Assembly (NCBI RefSeq): GCF_021532655.1
Contig: NZ_JAKGAS010000001.1
Location: forward strand, 248,001 to 312,000
Origin: Paraglaciecola algarum
GTDB taxonomy: Bacteria > Pseudomonadota > Gammaproteobacteria > Enterobacterales > Alteromonadaceae
DNA: 64,000 bases
Direction: 5' to 3'
Shown: piece after piece, positions 18,806-27,493 of the stretch
Numbering within the stretch: position 1 is the first letter of the stretch
Layout: each line of letters opens with the position of its first letter
The notes under the pieces: generated by a model
The model's input: only the letters and a program-made list of their open reading frames with translations
Database searches by the model: none
What the model was told of the DNA's origin: nothing
Made by a program: the position numbers and the translations under genes

Positions 18806-20593
18806 TTACGACTCAGCTTTAATTAAACTGATTATTCGCCAATCAGCCTTAGGTTTTACGCCATTGGATGTGGTGTACATATGCACTCGCCCTTTAGGTT
18901 CTATGGCACATAAAGGCAATAACCGGCCAGCATACTCTTGTTGGTAGTCCTCAAACGTAAATTCATCTGACAGACGAGTAGTTTTAATAATACCGCCTTT
19001 AGCGGTGTAACTGGCTAATTTTCCATAATTAACATCTGCAGCAAACAAGCCTAATTTTTGTGCATAGGACTCTGATACTTTATGACTCGATAGAGTATGG
19101 TTTTCTCGGGTATTCAAACCGTAAACGGCACCTTTGCCTATTTGATGTTCGAAATGATAGGTAACCAGCGGATTAAGCTGTTTATAAGGCGACATAACTA
19201 ATACTTTACCAAATTGCGAAATATCTAAAGTGCGCGATGCGTGATCAGATATTGGGTTACCAAAATAAGTTGGAATACCTTCCATCCTAGCGTTACTGAT
19301 GGTTTCCCAGTTGGTATCCGCTAGACACACAGTGACTTTTTGATTAATTAATTCTTTGGCAAATAACCTAGCGAACTCACCGCCTCCAAACAACAAGAAA
19401 CCATGTGGTGCGGGAGCACGCATACCTAAAAATTTGGCCACCTTAACTGAGGTAAAACTTTGTAATACTACACTGCCAATAATCACTAAAAAGACCATAG
19501 GCACTAATAAGTCAACTTGTGCGTAGTTTAGTGCTTCGAGTTTTAGGGCGAATAATGCAGATACCGCAGCTGCGACTATACCTCTTGGGGAAATCCAGCT
19601 TAATAAAGCAACCTCCTGCCAAGTTAAGCTTGTTCCTAAAGACGATAGTCCAACGGAAATTGGCCTAGCAATAAATAAAATACCGAATAGTACCCAAATA
19701 GAACCCCAACCTAAATTTAGGATGGCACTCAGTTCGATGCGCGATGCCAGCAAAATGAACAAGCCAGAAATAAGCAAAACACTTAAGGTTTCCTTAAATT
19801 CAATAATGCCATCCACATCGACTTTTTTCATATTGGTTAGCCACATGCCCATAATGGTCACAGTCAATAGGCCAGATTCATGAGCAATCAGGTTAGAGCC
19901 TGCAAAGGCACCTAACATAAGAGTCAGGGCAGCTGTGTTGATTAAATAATGAGGAATAAGATTGTTTCTGATTAAAAAGCCCAGTAAATATCCAAATATC
20001 ACACCAAAACCTACTCCCACTGAAATGGTTAAAGTGAAAGCCATTAAGGTATGACTAAGAGCGTTTTGAGTTGAAATAATGTATTCAAAAACTAATACTG
20101 CTAATAAAGCTCCCACGGGATCAATAATAATCCCTTCCCAACGTAAAATATTTGCCACTTTTGTACTTGGACGCACAGTTCGCAGCATAGGCACTATCAC
20201 AGTTGGGCCTGTGACAGTTACAATAGCTCCAAACAAAAAGGCCATTTGCCAACTCATACCCAATCCATAGTGAGCTATTGGGGAAGCAATAACCCAAGTC
20301 ACCAATGCGCCGTAGGTGCACAAATTACGCACCATAGAGCCATGACCACTTAAATCTGTTACTTTTAGTGTTAGTGCACCCTCAAATAAAATGATGGCAA
20401 CCGAGAGCGATACAATAGGAAACAGTAGATCACCAAATAATGCATCTGCGTCGATAACTCCAGTGACTGGACCAACTATAATGCCCGCCAATAATAAAGG
20501 AAGAATGGCCGGTAGTTTGATTTTATGAGCAATAAACTGACAGCCAATAGAAATAAGCCCTACTGCGACTAACAAAATAATGGGATCGTTCAA
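18806..20593 (-). CDS. CPA1-family Na+(K+)/H+ antiporter with C-terminal RCK/TrkA-N-like domain
   Basis: A 595-residue protein with about 12 transmembrane helices in residues 1-390, then a cytoplasmic Rossmann domain (GFLLFGGGEFARLFAKELI, residues about 400-520). GGGEF takes the place of the usual GxGxxG nucleotide-binding turn. The membrane part carries WEGIIIDPVGALLAV, the helix with the ion-binding aspartate in CPA1 antiporters. The nucleotide-binding tail suggests gating by NAD(H) or a related ligand. The start is TTG at 20593, with GGAT about 7 bp upstream. Ion preference cannot be read from the sequence. Confidence 0.87.
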   Translation of the reverse strand: MNDPIILLVAVGLISIGCQFIAHKIKLPAILPLLLAGIIVGPVTGVIDADALFGDLLFPIVSLSVAIILFEGALTLKVTDLSGHGSMVRNLCTYGALVTWVIASPIAHYGLGMSWQMAFLFGAIVTVTGPTVIVPMLRTVRPSTKVANILRWEGIIIDPVGALLAVLVFEYIISTQNALSHTLMAFTLTISVGVGFGVIFGYLLGFLIRNNLIPHYLINTAALTLMLGAFAGSNLIAHESGLLTVTIMGMWLTNMKKVDVDGIIEFKETLSVLLISGLFILLASRIELSAILNLGWGSIWVLFGILFIARPISVGLSSLGTSLTWQEVALLSWISPRGIVAAAVSALFALKLEALNYAQVDLLVPMVFLVIIGSVVLQSFTSVKVAKFLGMRAPAPHGFLLFGGGEFARLFAKELINQKVTVCLADTNWETISNARMEGIPTYFGNPISDHASRTLDISQFGKVLVMSPYKQLNPLVTYHFEHQIGKGAVYGLNTRENHTLSSHKVSESYAQKLGLFAADVNYGKLASYTAKGGIIKTTRLSDEFTFEDYQQEYAGRLLPLCAIEPKGRVHMYTTSNGVKPKADWRIISLIKAES

Positions 20594-20751
20594 GTTACAT
20601 CCTTTCTCTTTATTGGTTAGCTAATGATTTAGCTCATTCAGTAATCAAAGCATATTTTGAGGTGGTAAAGCAACCGAAAACCCTACTGACATAATGTTGT
20701 CAGTAAATGGTTGGTATTGTGCGCGATTATTATTGATATAAGGAAATAATC

Positions 20752-21168
20752 ATGATTGATTTACATAGTTTTGGGCCAAAGTTTGGCATGATATTGTTAG
20801 TTGGATCTTTTTACACATTTGCGAAGTCTCAACAAGGGGAGTCAATTCATTTGGACAATACAAAATTTGGAATGCAAGTAGCCTTAACTGCTGAAGCGGG
20901 CAAGGGGGGAGCACTAGCAGTCATTATGCTTAAAGCACAAGAGTTGGTAACGGCTATGTCTGGGTGTCAGGCTTATATAGTGCAGTTATCCGTTAGTGAT
21001 GAACATACCATCCTGATTACTGAAGTATGGGAAAATAAAGCCGCTCACCAAGCGTCCTTAGCCAACCCACAGGTATTGGCTTTAATTACTCAGGCCAAAC
21101 CTTTGATTACGAATATGCAACATCAAATAGGTAAACCAATCGGATTAGATGGGATCAACAGCCCTTAA
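20752..21168 (+). CDS. Antibiotic biosynthesis monooxygenase (ABM)-domain protein
   Basis: A 138-residue protein whose last 95 residues form a YgiN-like ABM ferredoxin fold (MQVALTAEAGKGGALAVIML, then ITEVWENKAAHQASLANP). These small dimeric proteins include quinol monooxygenases, but many have no known substrate. The first 40 residues hold a hydrophobic stretch (FGMILLVGSFYTFA) not usual in the family; it may be a membrane-associating extension, or translation may start at a later Met. The ATG at 20752 has a good AAGGAA Shine-Dalgarno, favouring the long form. It ends 1 bp before the convergent fdxA. Confidence 0.72.
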   Translation: MIDLHSFGPKFGMILLVGSFYTFAKSQQGESIHLDNTKFGMQVALTAEAGKGGALAVIMLKAQELVTAMSGCQAYIVQLSVSDEHTILITEVWENKAAHQASLANPQVLALITQAKPLITNMQHQIGKPIGLDGINSP

Positions 21169-21169
21169 G

Positions 21170-21493
21170 TTACTTCTCTAACATGGGGAGTTTGTTGGCT
21201 ACACCATTCCATTCTTCTGCATCAGCGGGGGCGGCTTTTAGCTCAGTAATGTTTGGCCAAATCTCTGATAAATCTGCATTGATTTTTAAATAATGGTTTT
21301 GTTCTTTGGGTAATTCAGTATCTTGGTAAATGGCTTCGGCTGGGCATTCTGGTACACATAAAGCACAATCAATACACACATCGGGGTTGATGGCTAAGAA
21401 GTTTTCGCCCTCATGAAATGCATCAACTGGGCACACAGGTACACAATCGGTGAATTTACACTTGATGCAGTTGTCGGTTACCACAAAGGTCAT
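21170..21493 (-). CDS. fdxA: FdxA-type 7Fe ferredoxin
   Basis: A 107-residue ferredoxin with two cluster motifs. The first, [18 protein letters not shown], has the altered spacing of a [3Fe-4S]/[4Fe-4S] protein; the second, [17 protein letters not shown], is a classic [4Fe-4S] motif. The C-terminal extension of about 50 residues is typical of the Azotobacter FdI/FdxA class. It is a cytoplasmic electron carrier with unknown partner. Its neighbour, the FAD oxidoreductase at 21643, is divergent and could be a partner, but this is only positional. Confidence 0.93.
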   Translation of the reverse strand: MTFVVTDNCIKCKFTDCVPVCPVDAFHEGENFLAINPDVCIDCALCVPECPAEAIYQDTELPKEQNHYLKINADLSEIWPNITELKAAPADAEEWNGVANKLPMLEK

Positions 21494-21642
21494 ATAAAGT
21501 TACATTATCTTGATTGAGAGTCATTCTACAGCCGATCATAAAGTAGCGGATTGAAAAGGCAAGTAAACCCTAAAATTATTGATATAATAATTGTCATCTT
21601 GTCGAATAATTATCGACCCCACAAATAAAGAGTAACCGCACC

Positions 21643-23265
21643 ATGATACGTCTTAACGAAATTAAACTACCCTTAAATCATGAAGAGCCAGCACTGGCAC
21701 AAGCCATCTGCGATAAATTAAATATAAGTCAAAAACAAATACAGTCTTTTAAGGTGCACAAACGTGCCTATGATGCCCGTAACAAGGCCGACATTTTATT
21801 GATCTACACCCTAGATGTTGAGCTTGCTGAGCAAGCGAATTTGCTAGAGCAGTTTTCTAACGACCCCCATGTTCGAGAAACCCCTGACATGACTTATCAG
21901 TTTGTGGCCCAAGCTCCAGCTGAATTGGCGAGTCGTCCTGTGGTGGTGGGTTTAGGCCCTTGTGGTTTATTTGCCGCTTTAATATTGGCTCAGATGGGCT
22001 TTAGACCAATTGTTTTAGAACGAGGTAAAGAGGTGCGTGAGCGCACCAAAGATACCTTTGGTTTCTGGCGCAAAAAGCCACTTAATACCGAGTCAAACGT
22101 GCAGTTTGGTGAAGGGGGGGCGGGGACCTTTTCTGATGGTAAATTATATAGTCAGATAAAAGATCGCAAACATTACGGTCGTAAAGTGCTCAATGAGTTT
22201 GTAGCCGCTGGCGCACCGGAAGAAATTTTGTATGTTAGTAAACCCCATATTGGTACTTTTAAATTGGTCAATATGGTGGAGAAAATGCGCGCTCAAATTA
22301 TTGAGCTAGGCGGCGAAATTCGTTTTAGTACACGTGTAGATAAGATAGATTTGGTAGATAATCAAGTGAAAGGTTTACATCTGTCTACTGACGAATATTT
22401 GGCCTGTGAACATGTAATACTCGCTTTAGGTCACAGTGCCCGTGATACCTTTCAAATGTTGTTTGATATTGGTGTGTACGTTGAAGCTAAACCATTTTCT
22501 ATCGGTTTTAGAATTGAACATGAACAATCTATGATAGATGAGTGTCGATTTGGTGAAAATGCTGGCCACCCCATTTTAGGTGCAGCGGATTATAAATTGG
22601 TGCATCACTGTAAAAATGGCCGTTCCGTTTATAGCTTTTGTATGTGTCCAGGTGGCACTGTGGTAGCAGCTGCCTCTGAAGCGGGTAGGGTAGTTACGAA
22701 TGGTATGAGTCAATATTCTCGTCACGAACGTAATGCCAATAGCGCCATAGTGGTGGGTATCACTCCTGAAAAAGATTATCCAGAACATCCTCTTGCGGGT
22801 ATTGATTTACAGCGACGTTTAGAAGAACTGGCTTACAAGGTGGGCGGTGAAAATTATCACGCCCCTGCGCAGCTTATTGGAGACTTTTTACAAGGCAAGT
22901 CGAGTGAAGAATTGGGAGGGGTAAATCCTTCATACACGCCAGGCATTACTTTAACTGATTTATCCAAAGTGGTACCAGATTATGTGACTGCCGCTATTCG
23001 AGAAGCAATACCAGCATTTGATCGTCAAATAAAAGGTTTTGCTAAAGCCGATGGTTTGTTAACTGGAGTGGAAACTCGGACCTCGTCACCTGTGTGTATT
23101 AAACGTGGCAAGGATTATCAAAGTGTTAATACCAAAGGTTTGTACCCTGCGGGTGAAGGTGCTGGTTATGCTGGGGGGATTTGGTCGGCCGGCATAGATG
23201 GTATTAAAGTAGCTGAAGCTTTAGCTTTGGATATGTTAGCTAAACACACGTTAAGTGAGTCTTAA
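21643..23265 (+). CDS. FAD-dependent dehydrogenase/oxidoreductase (COG2509-like)
   Basis: A 540-residue flavoprotein. An N-terminal domain of about 95 residues precedes the FAD-binding dinucleotide fold VVVGLGPCGLFAALILAQMG (about residues 105-125). The C-terminal GLYPAGEGAGYAGGIWSAGIDG is the second FAD contact. This layout matches the uncharacterised NAD(P)/FAD-dependent oxidoreductases of COG2509. A central CMCPGGTVV motif is also conserved. The physiological substrate is unknown. It ends one base before the ATG of rlmF, so the two are likely co-transcribed. Confidence 0.85.
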   Translation: MIRLNEIKLPLNHEEPALAQAICDKLNISQKQIQSFKVHKRAYDARNKADILLIYTLDVELAEQANLLEQFSNDPHVRETPDMTYQFVAQAPAELASRPVVVGLGPCGLFAALILAQMGFRPIVLERGKEVRERTKDTFGFWRKKPLNTESNVQFGEGGAGTFSDGKLYSQIKDRKHYGRKVLNEFVAAGAPEEILYVSKPHIGTFKLVNMVEKMRAQIIELGGEIRFSTRVDKIDLVDNQVKGLHLSTDEYLACEHVILALGHSARDTFQMLFDIGVYVEAKPFSIGFRIEHEQSMIDECRFGENAGHPILGAADYKLVHHCKNGRSVYSFCMCPGGTVVAAASEAGRVVTNGMSQYSRHERNANSAIVVGITPEKDYPEHPLAGIDLQRRLEELAYKVGGENYHAPAQLIGDFLQGKSSEELGGVNPSYTPGITLTDLSKVVPDYVTAAIREAIPAFDRQIKGFAKADGLLTGVETRTSSPVCIKRGKDYQSVNTKGLYPAGEGAGYAGGIWSAGIDGIKVAEALALDMLAKHTLSES

Positions 23266-23266
23266 T

Positions 23267-24310
23267 ATGCCCAAACAAACCAAGGTAAAAACTAGTACTG
23301 GGTTTGCTAAAAAAACTGCAGTGACAAAAGTCACTAAACAGCAAAAAGCCAAACGTCAACAGCTCACTAAACCCATACAGGGCAATCGATTACATCCGAG
23401 AAGTTTGCATTCGGATGGGTACCCTTTGGATGAATTGGTAAGTCATTGCCCTGACTTACAAACATTTGTGATAATCAAGCCTGACGGCGGTAAAACCATA
23501 AACTTCTCTGAGCCTGACGCGGTAAAAGCGCTTAATGCGGCTTTACTGGATTATTATTACCAGATTAAGTTTTGGGATATCCCCACTGGATACTTATGTC
23601 CACCTATTCCCGGAAGAGCTGATTATGTGCATCATATTGCCGACCTTTTAGCTGAAAATCAGCTAAAAGAAGTAGCTAAAAATAGCCAAGTCATAGGTTT
23701 AGATATTGGTACTGGGGCAAACTTAGTTTATCCAATATTAGCCAATCGCATTTATGGTTGGAATATGTATGGCACCGATATTGATCCTGTTTCGATTAAA
23801 TCTGCTGAAAATATTATTTTGTCGAATCCTGTTTTAAAAGACAATATACAAGTAGTCCAACAGTCTAAGCCAACGGATATCTTTACAGGTGTGGTAGCTA
23901 GCGACCAAGTGTTTGATTTTTGTATGTGTAATCCGCCATTTCACGCGTCTGCCAAAGAAGCTCAAGCTGGGTCTATGCGTAAAGTTAACAATTTGGCTAA
24001 ACACGCTAAAAAACGTCAATCTCACATGGCTGGATCGAAAATAAAAAGTTTGAACTTTAGTGGTCAAGCAAATGAATTATGGTGTGAAGGTGGAGAGCTT
24101 GCCTTTATTCAGCGTATGATCACGCAAAGCCCTAAGTTTGCTAAACAAATAAAATGGTTTACTTGTTTAGTTTCAAAAAAAGAGCACTTGCCACAATTAA
24201 CAAAAGTGTTAGAGCAATCTGCAGACATAGACTGGAAAGTAGTTGATATGGCTCAAGGACAAAAGATCAGCCGCTTTTTGGCTTGGCGTTTTAACTTTAC
24301 TAGTAAATAA
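23267..24310 (+). CDS. rlmF: 23S rRNA (adenine(1618)-N6)-methyltransferase
   Basis: A 347-residue SAM-dependent methyltransferase resembling E. coli RlmF (YbiN), which methylates A1618 in 23S rRNA. It has a basic N-terminal tail, the conserved LHPRSLHSDGYPLDEL segment, a SAM-binding motif IGLDIGTGANLVYPIL, and the catalytic NPPF motif in CMCNPPFHAS, followed by HMAGSK. The start is the ATG at 23267, right after the upstream stop. A GTG at 23255 would add four residues. Confidence 0.93.
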   Translation: MPKQTKVKTSTGFAKKTAVTKVTKQQKAKRQQLTKPIQGNRLHPRSLHSDGYPLDELVSHCPDLQTFVIIKPDGGKTINFSEPDAVKALNAALLDYYYQIKFWDIPTGYLCPPIPGRADYVHHIADLLAENQLKEVAKNSQVIGLDIGTGANLVYPILANRIYGWNMYGTDIDPVSIKSAENIILSNPVLKDNIQVVQQSKPTDIFTGVVASDQVFDFCMCNPPFHASAKEAQAGSMRKVNNLAKHAKKRQSHMAGSKIKSLNFSGQANELWCEGGELAFIQRMITQSPKFAKQIKWFTCLVSKKEHLPQLTKVLEQSADIDWKVVDMAQGQKISRFLAWRFNFTSK

Positions 24311-24343
24311 ACAAATAGGTAAATAAATCTAAGCGAGTAGTTC

Positions 24344-24904
24344 ATGACAAAATTAACCGAAAAACAAAAAATGCTGCAAGGAATAGAATATTTTCCAAGT
24401 GATAAAACCTTGCAAAATGAAAGAGCTGTCGCTAAACGTTTGTGCCAGCAATTTAATCGTCATGATATAGACGATAGAAAAGGCAGCCGAAAGATCATTG
24501 AAAGTCTAGTAGGAAGCTATGCCGGAGCTTGGATTGAGCCAGACTTTTATTGTGACTATGGTTATAACATTCATCTAGGTAAAAACTTTTATGCTAATCA
24601 CGGCGTAGTGATCTTAGATACCGCCCCTGTCACCTTTGGTGATGATGTGATGTTAGCCCCTGGTGTGTTGATATCAACCGCGAGCCATCCCCTTGATCCA
24701 GATAAACGTAAAAAGGGCATGGAAACGGCCTTACCCATTAGCATAGGAAACAATGTGTGGGTCGGTATGGGTGCAAAAATTCTGGATGGTGTGACTATTG
24801 GTGACAATGCCGTAATAGCTGCCGGCGCTGTAGTGAATAAGAATGTAGCTGCAAACACAATTGTGGCAGGTGTACCGGCAAAGGTGATCAAAAAAGCTAA
24901 TTGA
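24344..24904 (+). CDS. maa: Maltose/galactoside O-acetyltransferase family protein
   Basis: A 186-residue left-handed beta-helix acetyltransferase of the Maa/LacA/NodL family. The N-terminal Mac domain ([13 protein letters not shown]) precedes hexapeptide repeats such as [20 protein letters not shown]. The catalytic histidine is in [11 protein letters not shown]. It transfers acetyl from acetyl-CoA to the 6-hydroxyl of a sugar, perhaps in detoxifying surplus sugars. The exact acceptor is not predictable. It lies 33 bp downstream of rlmF on the same strand. Confidence 0.88.
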   Translation: MTKLTEKQKMLQGIEYFPSDKTLQNERAVAKRLCQQFNRHDIDDRKGSRKIIESLVGSYAGAWIEPDFYCDYGYNIHLGKNFYANHGVVILDTAPVTFGDDVMLAPGVLISTASHPLDPDKRKKGMETALPISIGNNVWVGMGAKILDGVTIGDNAVIAAGAVVNKNVAANTIVAGVPAKVIKKAN

Positions 24905-25035
24905 GCATATTGATAATTATACAGCCCTTTGTTCTAGCTTGCGGTATTTAGCTTAAATATCGTTCAGTTAGGTGGCTAAAACTAAGTATCTCTTGTGACG
25001 ATTTATAATTTCTGTTAAAAAGTCAATATCATTTC

Positions 25036-25074
25036 GGTAAATAATAAAATACACCCTGTACAAAAATCTTTACA
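25036..25074 (+). promoter_or_regulatory. Strong/weak TyrR box pair upstream of aroF-tyrA
   Basis: TGTACA-N6-TTTACA at 25057-25074 differs by one base from the TyrR consensus TGTAAA-N6-TTTACA and keeps the invariant G and C. A weaker copy, GGTAAA-N6-AATACA, lies at 25036-25053. The two are offset by 21 bp, about two helical turns. This is the usual arrangement for TyrR repression, and it lies 93 bp upstream of the aroF start. Confidence 0.75.
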
Positions 25075-25166
25075 GTTGTTTTGTTGTCAGAAATGCCCAT
25101 GTATAGAGTCGTTCATTTTAAATGGCTCAATGCCATATTTTATTTATTTTAGTAGAGTTAAAACCA

Positions 25167-26258
25167 ATGTTACGGGATAACATAAACAACATTAATGTTT
25201 CATCAGAACAAGTATTAGTCACGCCTCATGCTTTAAAAACTGAGTTACCAGTCAGTGAAGAGTCACTAAAAATTATTCAAGGTTCACGTCAGGTTATTAG
25301 TGATATTTTACATCGCAAAGATCATCGCTTTTTGGTGATCAGTGGCCCATGCTCCATTCATGATGTAGAAGCCGCTAAAGCCTATGCAATAAAACTGAAA
25401 GAGTTACAGGAAAAGTGCAAAGATACTTTGTATATAGTGATGCGCGTGTATTTTGAGAAACCACGTACTACAGTAGGTTGGAAAGGGTTGATCAACGATC
25501 CACATATCAATGATACCTTTGATATCGAAGCGGGTTTACGTAAAGCTCGTGAGCTACTTATTTGGTTAGCTGATTTAGAATTGCCTGTCGCTACTGAGGC
25601 TTTAGATCCTATTAGTCCACAATATTTGGCTGAGCTATTTAGCTGGTCTGCGATTGGTGCTCGTACCTCCGAATCTCAAACACATAGAGAAATGGCCAGT
25701 GGTTTGTCTATGCCAGTTGGATTTAAAAATGGTACAGATGGTGGTTTAGGTATTGCGATTAACGCTTTGCAATCAGCAGCATCTGGTCATAGTTTTATGG
25801 GCATTAATAGTAAAGGCCAGGTGAGTGTAATCCAAACTCAAGGAAATCCTGATGGGCATATAATCTTGCGTGGTGGTAAACAGCCTAATTATGATTCTGT
25901 TTGTGTGGCAGATTGTGAAGTTGAGCTTGAAAAAAATAAACTATCAGCGGGACTTGTGATCGACTGTAGCCATGCTAACTCAAGCAAAGATTATCGCCGC
26001 CAACCTTTGGTTGCTAAGAACGTTGTGAATCAAATTTTAGAAGGCAATCAATCTGTAATTGGTATCATGTTAGAAAGCCATCTAAATGCTGGTAACCAAA
26101 GTAGTAATGGTAAAAAGCCAGCCGACTTAGATTACGGTGTGTCAATTACTGACGGCTGTATTGATTGGCAAACCACAGAAGACTTAATTAACGATATGCG
26201 TGAGAAACTTGTCACAGTATTGCCATTACGTCTGAATAAATTTAACGATTCAATTTAA
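25167..26258 (+). CDS. aroF: DAHP synthase, tyrosine-sensitive type
   Basis: A 363-residue class I 3-deoxy-D-arabino-heptulosonate-7-phosphate synthase, which condenses phosphoenolpyruvate and erythrose-4-phosphate in the first shikimate step. Motifs are ISGPCSIHD, MRVYFEKPRTTVGWKGLINDP, SWSAIGARTSESQTHREMASGLS and DCSHANSSKDY. The ATG at 25167 gives MLRDNINNINVSSEQVLVTP, aligning with the E. coli AroF N-terminus; the ATG 15 codons upstream adds a non-homologous tail. Linkage to tyrA (12 bp) and the TyrR boxes support the Tyr-responsive isozyme. Feedback specificity itself is not proven. Confidence 0.93.
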   Translation: MLRDNINNINVSSEQVLVTPHALKTELPVSEESLKIIQGSRQVISDILHRKDHRFLVISGPCSIHDVEAAKAYAIKLKELQEKCKDTLYIVMRVYFEKPRTTVGWKGLINDPHINDTFDIEAGLRKARELLIWLADLELPVATEALDPISPQYLAELFSWSAIGARTSESQTHREMASGLSMPVGFKNGTDGGLGIAINALQSAASGHSFMGINSKGQVSVIQTQGNPDGHIILRGGKQPNYDSVCVADCEVELEKNKLSAGLVIDCSHANSSKDYRRQPLVAKNVVNQILEGNQSVIGIMLESHLNAGNQSSNGKKPADLDYGVSITDGCIDWQTTEDLINDMREKLVTVLPLRLNKFNDSI

Positions 26259-26269
26259 TAGGAAAGGAT

Positions 26270-27397
26270 ATGTCTGTTTCGCCAGAAGAATTAAATAAAC
26301 TAAGAAAAGAGATCGATCAGATCGATAGTGAATTAGTGAATTTATTGGCGAGACGGGCCAAAGTCACTACTAAAGTTGGCCAGTATAAAAGCCAAGCTGG
26401 TTTGCCTATTTATATTCCAGAACGTGAAGCGGAACTAATTACCAAAAGACGTTCTGAAGCTGAACAACAAAATGTATCTCCTGTATTAGTTGAAGATTTG
26501 TTACGACGTATTATGCGTGAATCATACCAAACTCAACATACTGATTATTTGTGCACTAATTGCGACATTAAAAAGATTGTTGTAATTGGAGGTGCCGGGG
26601 CACTAGGGCGTATCTTTGTGGATATGTTCAAGCGTAGTGGTTACCCAGTTGAAATTCTAGAAAAAGACGATTGGCCAAATGCTGATCAATTGTTTGATGG
26701 TGCAGGTTTAGTGTTGGTGGCCGTACCGATTAAATTAACTGAATCGACTATTAGTCGACTCAAGGCTTTACCTAAAGACTGTATTTTAGCGGATATCACG
26801 AGTACAAAAGAGAAACCATTAGCAGCCATGATGCAAGCTCACAAGGGGCCAGTAGTGGGATTACACCCTATGTTTGGACCTGACGTATCAAGTTTAGTTA
26901 AACAAGTGGTGGTCGTATGTCACGGAAGAAATACATCAAGTTATGCTTGGCTGTTGGAGCAAATTCGTATTTGGGGAGCAATACTGCAAGAAGTTGATGC
27001 TAAAGAACATGACGACGCTATGGTGTTTATTCAGGTTATGCGCCATTTTTGTAGTTTTGTGTTTGGCTCTCACTTAGCCAGTGCTAACCCAGACCTGCAA
27101 CGTCTTGTATCATTAAGTTCACCTATTTATCGTTTAGAGTTATCTATGGTTGGCCGATTATTTGCCCAAGATCCTGCCTTGTATGCAGATATCATTTTCG
27201 ATAACAAAGACAGCCTTTTACGACTGACTGAGTTTAGTGAGAAGTTTACCCAAGCGTTGAACATGGTGGAAAAGGGCAACAAAGGCGAATTTATTAAACA
27301 GTTTTTTAAAGTAGGAGCTTGGTTTGGCGACTACTCTAAGCAATGCTTAGTAAATAGTAAGAAACTCTTACTTAAGGCGGATGACGACCGTTCATAA
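26270..27397 (+). CDS. tyrA: Bifunctional chorismate mutase/prephenate dehydrogenase
   Basis: A 375-residue fusion. Residues 1-90 are an AroQ-type chorismate mutase (ELNKLRKEIDQIDSELVNLLARRAKVT). Residues about 100-375 are prephenate dehydrogenase with the NAD-binding turn VVIGGAGALGRIFVDMFKRSGY and the conserved LHPMFGPDVSSL. It converts chorismate via prephenate to 4-hydroxyphenylpyruvate in tyrosine synthesis. It has an AGGAAAGG Shine-Dalgarno and forms the aroF-tyrA operon. A hairpin at 27443 follows. Confidence 0.96.
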   Translation: MSVSPEELNKLRKEIDQIDSELVNLLARRAKVTTKVGQYKSQAGLPIYIPEREAELITKRRSEAEQQNVSPVLVEDLLRRIMRESYQTQHTDYLCTNCDIKKIVVIGGAGALGRIFVDMFKRSGYPVEILEKDDWPNADQLFDGAGLVLVAVPIKLTESTISRLKALPKDCILADITSTKEKPLAAMMQAHKGPVVGLHPMFGPDVSSLVKQVVVVCHGRNTSSYAWLLEQIRIWGAILQEVDAKEHDDAMVFIQVMRHFCSFVFGSHLASANPDLQRLVSLSSPIYRLELSMVGRLFAQDPALYADIIFDNKDSLLRLTEFSEKFTQALNMVEKGNKGEFIKQFFKVGAWFGDYSKQCLVNSKKLLLKADDDRS

Positions 27398-27442
27398 TAC
27401 TAAAGTTTTTTGACTTGATTTATTTAAAATTATTAAATATCT

Positions 27443-27462
27443 AGAACCATACAGATGGTTCT
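27443..27462 (+). terminator. Hairpin after tyrA, possible terminator
   Basis: An 8-bp perfect stem (AGAACCAT with ATGGTTCT) around the loop ACAG lies 45 bp after the tyrA stop. The T content downstream is broken (TATGGTTTT), so it is a weak terminator candidate. Its right arm contains the first in-frame ATG of the next gene, which argues against that start. Confidence 0.5.
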
Positions 27463-27493
27463 TATGGTTTTACATAATGGAGTAATAAATCAC

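Noticed and set aside
27455..27493. Upstream ATG start for the chemoreceptor
   Set aside because: The ATG lies in the arm of a hairpin after tyrA, has no Shine-Dalgarno, and would put 13 uncharacteristic residues before the membrane helix.
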